DNA from: Treponema sp.
Lineage (GTDB): Bacteria > Spirochaetota > Spirochaetia > Treponematales > Breznakiellaceae
NCBI GenBank assembly: GCA_009780285.1
Contig: WRAL01000077.1
Location: 1-6,843 of the forward strand
Direction: 5' to 3'
Length of the DNA stretch: 6,843 bases
Below are positions 5,425-6,843 of the stretch, piece by piece (the stretch's first letter is position 1; each line of letters opens with the position of its first letter). Both the position numbers and the translations under genes were made by a program. Under the pieces are notes generated by a model, which saw nothing but the letters and a program-made list of their open reading frames with translations, searched no databases and had not been told where the DNA came from.

Positions 5425-6075
5425 CTAGGGCCACAGAATCGGCGATACCGGAACGAAGGGCCGAGGCGGGGGATCGGGCATGGCGCGTAGCTGCTCGCGC
5501 ATTTTTTCGATGTTGGCAAGCTCGCGCGAGATCGTCCTTCCATAATTAAGGTCGCCGATTTCGATGCGGTGGGCGGAATCGGTCCAGAATTGCACCAAAG
5601 GAAGCTCGACGAAGCGAAAGCGCGCGACCCGGGCGGCCTGCGCAAGCTCGCGCGCCGCGTCCCAGTAGTAAAGCGCGGCGATAAAGGCGGTCTCGGCGGT
5701 TTCAAGGCTTTCAAGGTTCTGATCGCGCCAGGGCGCGTTGAAAAAATGCACGGAGCGCCGGTTCCACATGTTGCCCAGAAAAAGGTACTGCTCCACCAGC
5801 TTTACGTTTATCTGCATCTCGAAAAGGATGCGGTAAAGCTCCCACTGCGTTTCCGTCTCGATGCGGGCCAGCGCGTGAAGCGGGTTGGCGAAGCGGGCGT
5901 GCAGGGCGCGCTCCAGCCAATAGATGTTCTCGATAAAATTGTCCGGGTCGCGATTTAGGTGGATGCGATAAAGTTGGTAGAAATCCTCTTTGAACGTGGC
6001 GGCGCCGGCCGGCCGCGCGAGGACAGCCGAGAAAAGGGCGAGGCAAAAAATCGCGACGGTAAAAGGTTTACCCAT
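5425..6075 (-). CDS. Conserved exported protein of unknown function, coupled to tmk
   Basis: The 216-residue product begins with a signal peptide (MGKPFTVAIFCLALFSAVLA), with a likely cleavage near AGA-A (25-26). No lipobox is present, so it is probably periplasmic or surface-released. The mature part is predicted to be helical and rich in aromatic and charged residues. Notable stretches are FYQLYRIHLNRDPDNFIENIYWLERAL (32-58), FANPLHALARIE (62-73), FFNAPWRDQNLESLETAET (111-129) and FVELPLVQFWTDSAHRI (155-171), with a proline-rich tail DPPPRPFVPVSP. Paired helices of this type recall TPR-like scaffolds, but no repeat is clear. The style matches hypothetical proteins I associate with treponemes; I cannot name a role. 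ATG 6075 overlaps the tmk stop by 8 nt and lacks a good ribosome site, so translation is probably coupled to tmk. Confidence 0.85.
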   Translation of the reverse strand: MGKPFTVAIFCLALFSAVLARPAGAATFKEDFYQLYRIHLNRDPDNFIENIYWLERALHARFANPLHALARIETETQWELYRILFEMQINVKLVEQYLFLGNMWNRRSVHFFNAPWRDQNLESLETAETAFIAALYYWDAARELAQAARVARFRFVELPLVQFWTDSAHRIEIGDLNYGRTISRELANIEKMREQLRAMPDPPPRPFVPVSPILWP

Positions 6076-6718
6076 TTGTCGTCATTATCGGCAGTTTTGA
6101 CAGGCAGCTCCACACCTGGCGCGCCACTTCCTCCTCGCTTTGCGCCGCGTCTATGACGCGCAGGTCGTGGCCGGCCAGCCGCGCCTCGTCCACGGCGCGC
6201 AGGTAGCGCTCGCGAGCCTTCGTCTGAAAGTCCAGGTTTTCGAAAATGTCGCGCGAGGCGCGGCCGGCCATTCGCTGCTGCGCCTCGCGCGGGTCTATGT
6301 CGAAAAAGAGCGTCAGCTCCGGCGCGGGAAAGCGCGAGTTCAGCGCGAGGGGAAGGTCCTCGCCGCAGGCGATTCCCTGATACACCAGCGACGACATGAC
6401 GTAGCGATCGCAGACGACGAGCCGGCCCCGCGAGCAGTCCTCGATAATCCCGCCGGCGGCGCGCAGATGTTCCTCGCGATCGGCGGCGAAAAGCAGGGCC
6501 AGGGTTTCCGGCAGCAGATTTGGGCTGCCTTTAAGCGCGCGCCGTATCAGCCGGCCGATTTCGCCGTCCGTCGGCTGGGCGGTGGCGCAAAGCTCCGGCA
6601 GCGCGCCGGGGCTTTCGGCGAACCTTTTCCGCAAAAGCGCGATCTGCGTGCTTGTCCCGCTGCCGTCGCAGCCCTCGAAAACCACGAAATTTTTAAGAAT
6701 GCCGGAGAACATGAGCAT
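6068..6718 (-). CDS. tmk: Thymidylate kinase (dTMP kinase) with a lysine-less P-loop
   Basis: The enzyme phosphorylates dTMP to dTDP with ATP in the cytoplasm, an essential step of dTTP synthesis. From ATG 6718 the product is 216 residues, normal for the family. Visible motifs are FEGCDGSGTSTQ (14-25, P-loop), QPTDGEIGRLIR (48-59), the DRY nucleotide-binding motif in VVCDRYVMSSLVYQG (101-115), and a LID-like segment RMAGRASRDIFENLDF (149-164). The usual Walker A lysine is replaced by threonine (ACA, plus 6653-6655), giving GTST in place of GKST. I recall such GTTTQ-type P-loops with a PT/PS-G-IG motif in other bacterial tmk proteins, so this is probably a working subclass. The start at ATG 6718 or 6712 is preferred over TTG 6763, which lies inside a hairpin repeat. 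No strong ribosome site is visible. The gene overlaps the next one by 8 nt. Confidence 0.93.
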   Translation of the reverse strand: MLMFSGILKNFVVFEGCDGSGTSTQIALLRKRFAESPGALPELCATAQPTDGEIGRLIRRALKGSPNLLPETLALLFAADREEHLRAAGGIIEDCSRGRLVVCDRYVMSSLVYQGIACGEDLPLALNSRFPAPELTLFFDIDPREAQQRMAGRASRDIFENLDFQTKARERYLRAVDEARLAGHDLRVIDAAQSEEEVARQVWSCLSKLPIMTTNG

Positions 6719-6758
6719 GGGCGCAGAATACAAGGCCGCTCGGAAAAAAGCAAGCCGG

Positions 6759-6783
6759 GCCAATGCGCCTGCGGCGCATTGGC
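6759..6783. repeat. Hairpin A of the array upstream of tmk
   Basis: GCCAATGCGCC and GGCGCATTGGC form a perfect 11-bp stem around the loop TGC. The architecture (11 bp, TGC loop) is the same as hairpin 2 of the element in the AlkD-like gene, though the stem sequence differs. Confidence 0.88.
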
Positions 6784-6785
6784 GT

Positions 6786-6823
6786 GGAGTTTTAAGGCGG
6801 GCTAAAGCCCGCCTTAAAACTCC
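6786..6823. repeat. Hairpin B: perfect 18-bp stem with AA loop
   Basis: The arms at 6786-6803 and 6806-6823 pair perfectly over 18 bp around AA. The central 14 bases, CGGGCT-AA-AGCCCG (6798-6811), equal the palindrome in the transposase (138-151) except for one compensated base pair (G-C in place of A-T). Confidence 0.92.
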
Positions 6824-6826
6824 GGA

Positions 6827-6843
6827 GCCAATGCGCCGTAGGC
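6827..6843. repeat. Second copy of the hairpin A arm, cut by the window edge
   Basis: GCCAATGCGCC at 6827-6837 repeats the left arm of hairpin A exactly, followed by GTA and then GGC, the expected start of the matching right arm. A third hairpin probably continues beyond the window, so the array is hairpin A, B, then an A-like unit in the same orientation. Confidence 0.75.

Noticed and set aside
6719..6763. TTG start for a 231-residue thymidylate kinase
   Set aside because: The TTG lies inside hairpin A, and the extra residues (MARLAFFRAALYSAP) precede the usual family start; ATG 6718 or 6712 gives a normal length.
1..6843. tRNA, rRNA or riboswitch genes
   Set aside because: I saw no cloverleaf, conserved rRNA segment or known aptamer pattern on either strand.

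Overview
The window looks like a piece of a GC-rich spirochaete chromosome, probably a Treponema relative. This is inferred from protein style, not from a search. The evidence is a short SMC protein without a recognisable hinge, a thymidylate kinase with a GTSTQ P-loop, and a secreted protein coupled to tmk that resembles conserved treponemal proteins as I remember them.

Layout. Bases 1-800 are the right-hand part of an IS256-family insertion sequence. Its transposase is dead: one frame change is caused by a 14-bp perfect palindrome dropped into the gene, the other by a 1-bp loss. Bases 817-1736 (minus) are an AlkD-like HEAT-repeat DNA-alkylation-repair gene. It is split by a 105-bp element made of three tandem hairpins and flanked by a 5-bp direct repeat (TATTG). 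Removing the element and one repeat copy restores a continuous 269-codon frame. Bases 1739-4711 (minus) are smc, read from a good sigma70-type promoter at 4742-4771 and followed 2 nt later by the AlkD-like gene. A divergent promoter at 4832-4861 probably drives a 92-residue small membrane protein (4925-5203, plus). The convergent gap 5204-5424 holds a 111-bp fold-back element with perfect 20-bp ends whose edges read CTAG, plus a separate 14-bp palindrome. Bases 5425-6718 (minus) are an overlapping pair: tmk, then the secreted protein of unknown function. The last 85 bases are an array of tandem hairpins that runs off the window.

How it fits together. The housekeeping genes (smc, tmk) are intact. 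The striking signal is the density of small fold-back DNAs: four separate sites in 6.8 kb, two of them precise insertions into reading frames. The transposase palindrome and the core of the large hairpin near the right end share one design (CGGRCT-AA-AGYCCG) with a compensatory base-pair change. This suggests a family of tiny mobile palindromes active in this genome. No enzyme that would move them is visible here; the only transposase is the broken IS256-type copy.
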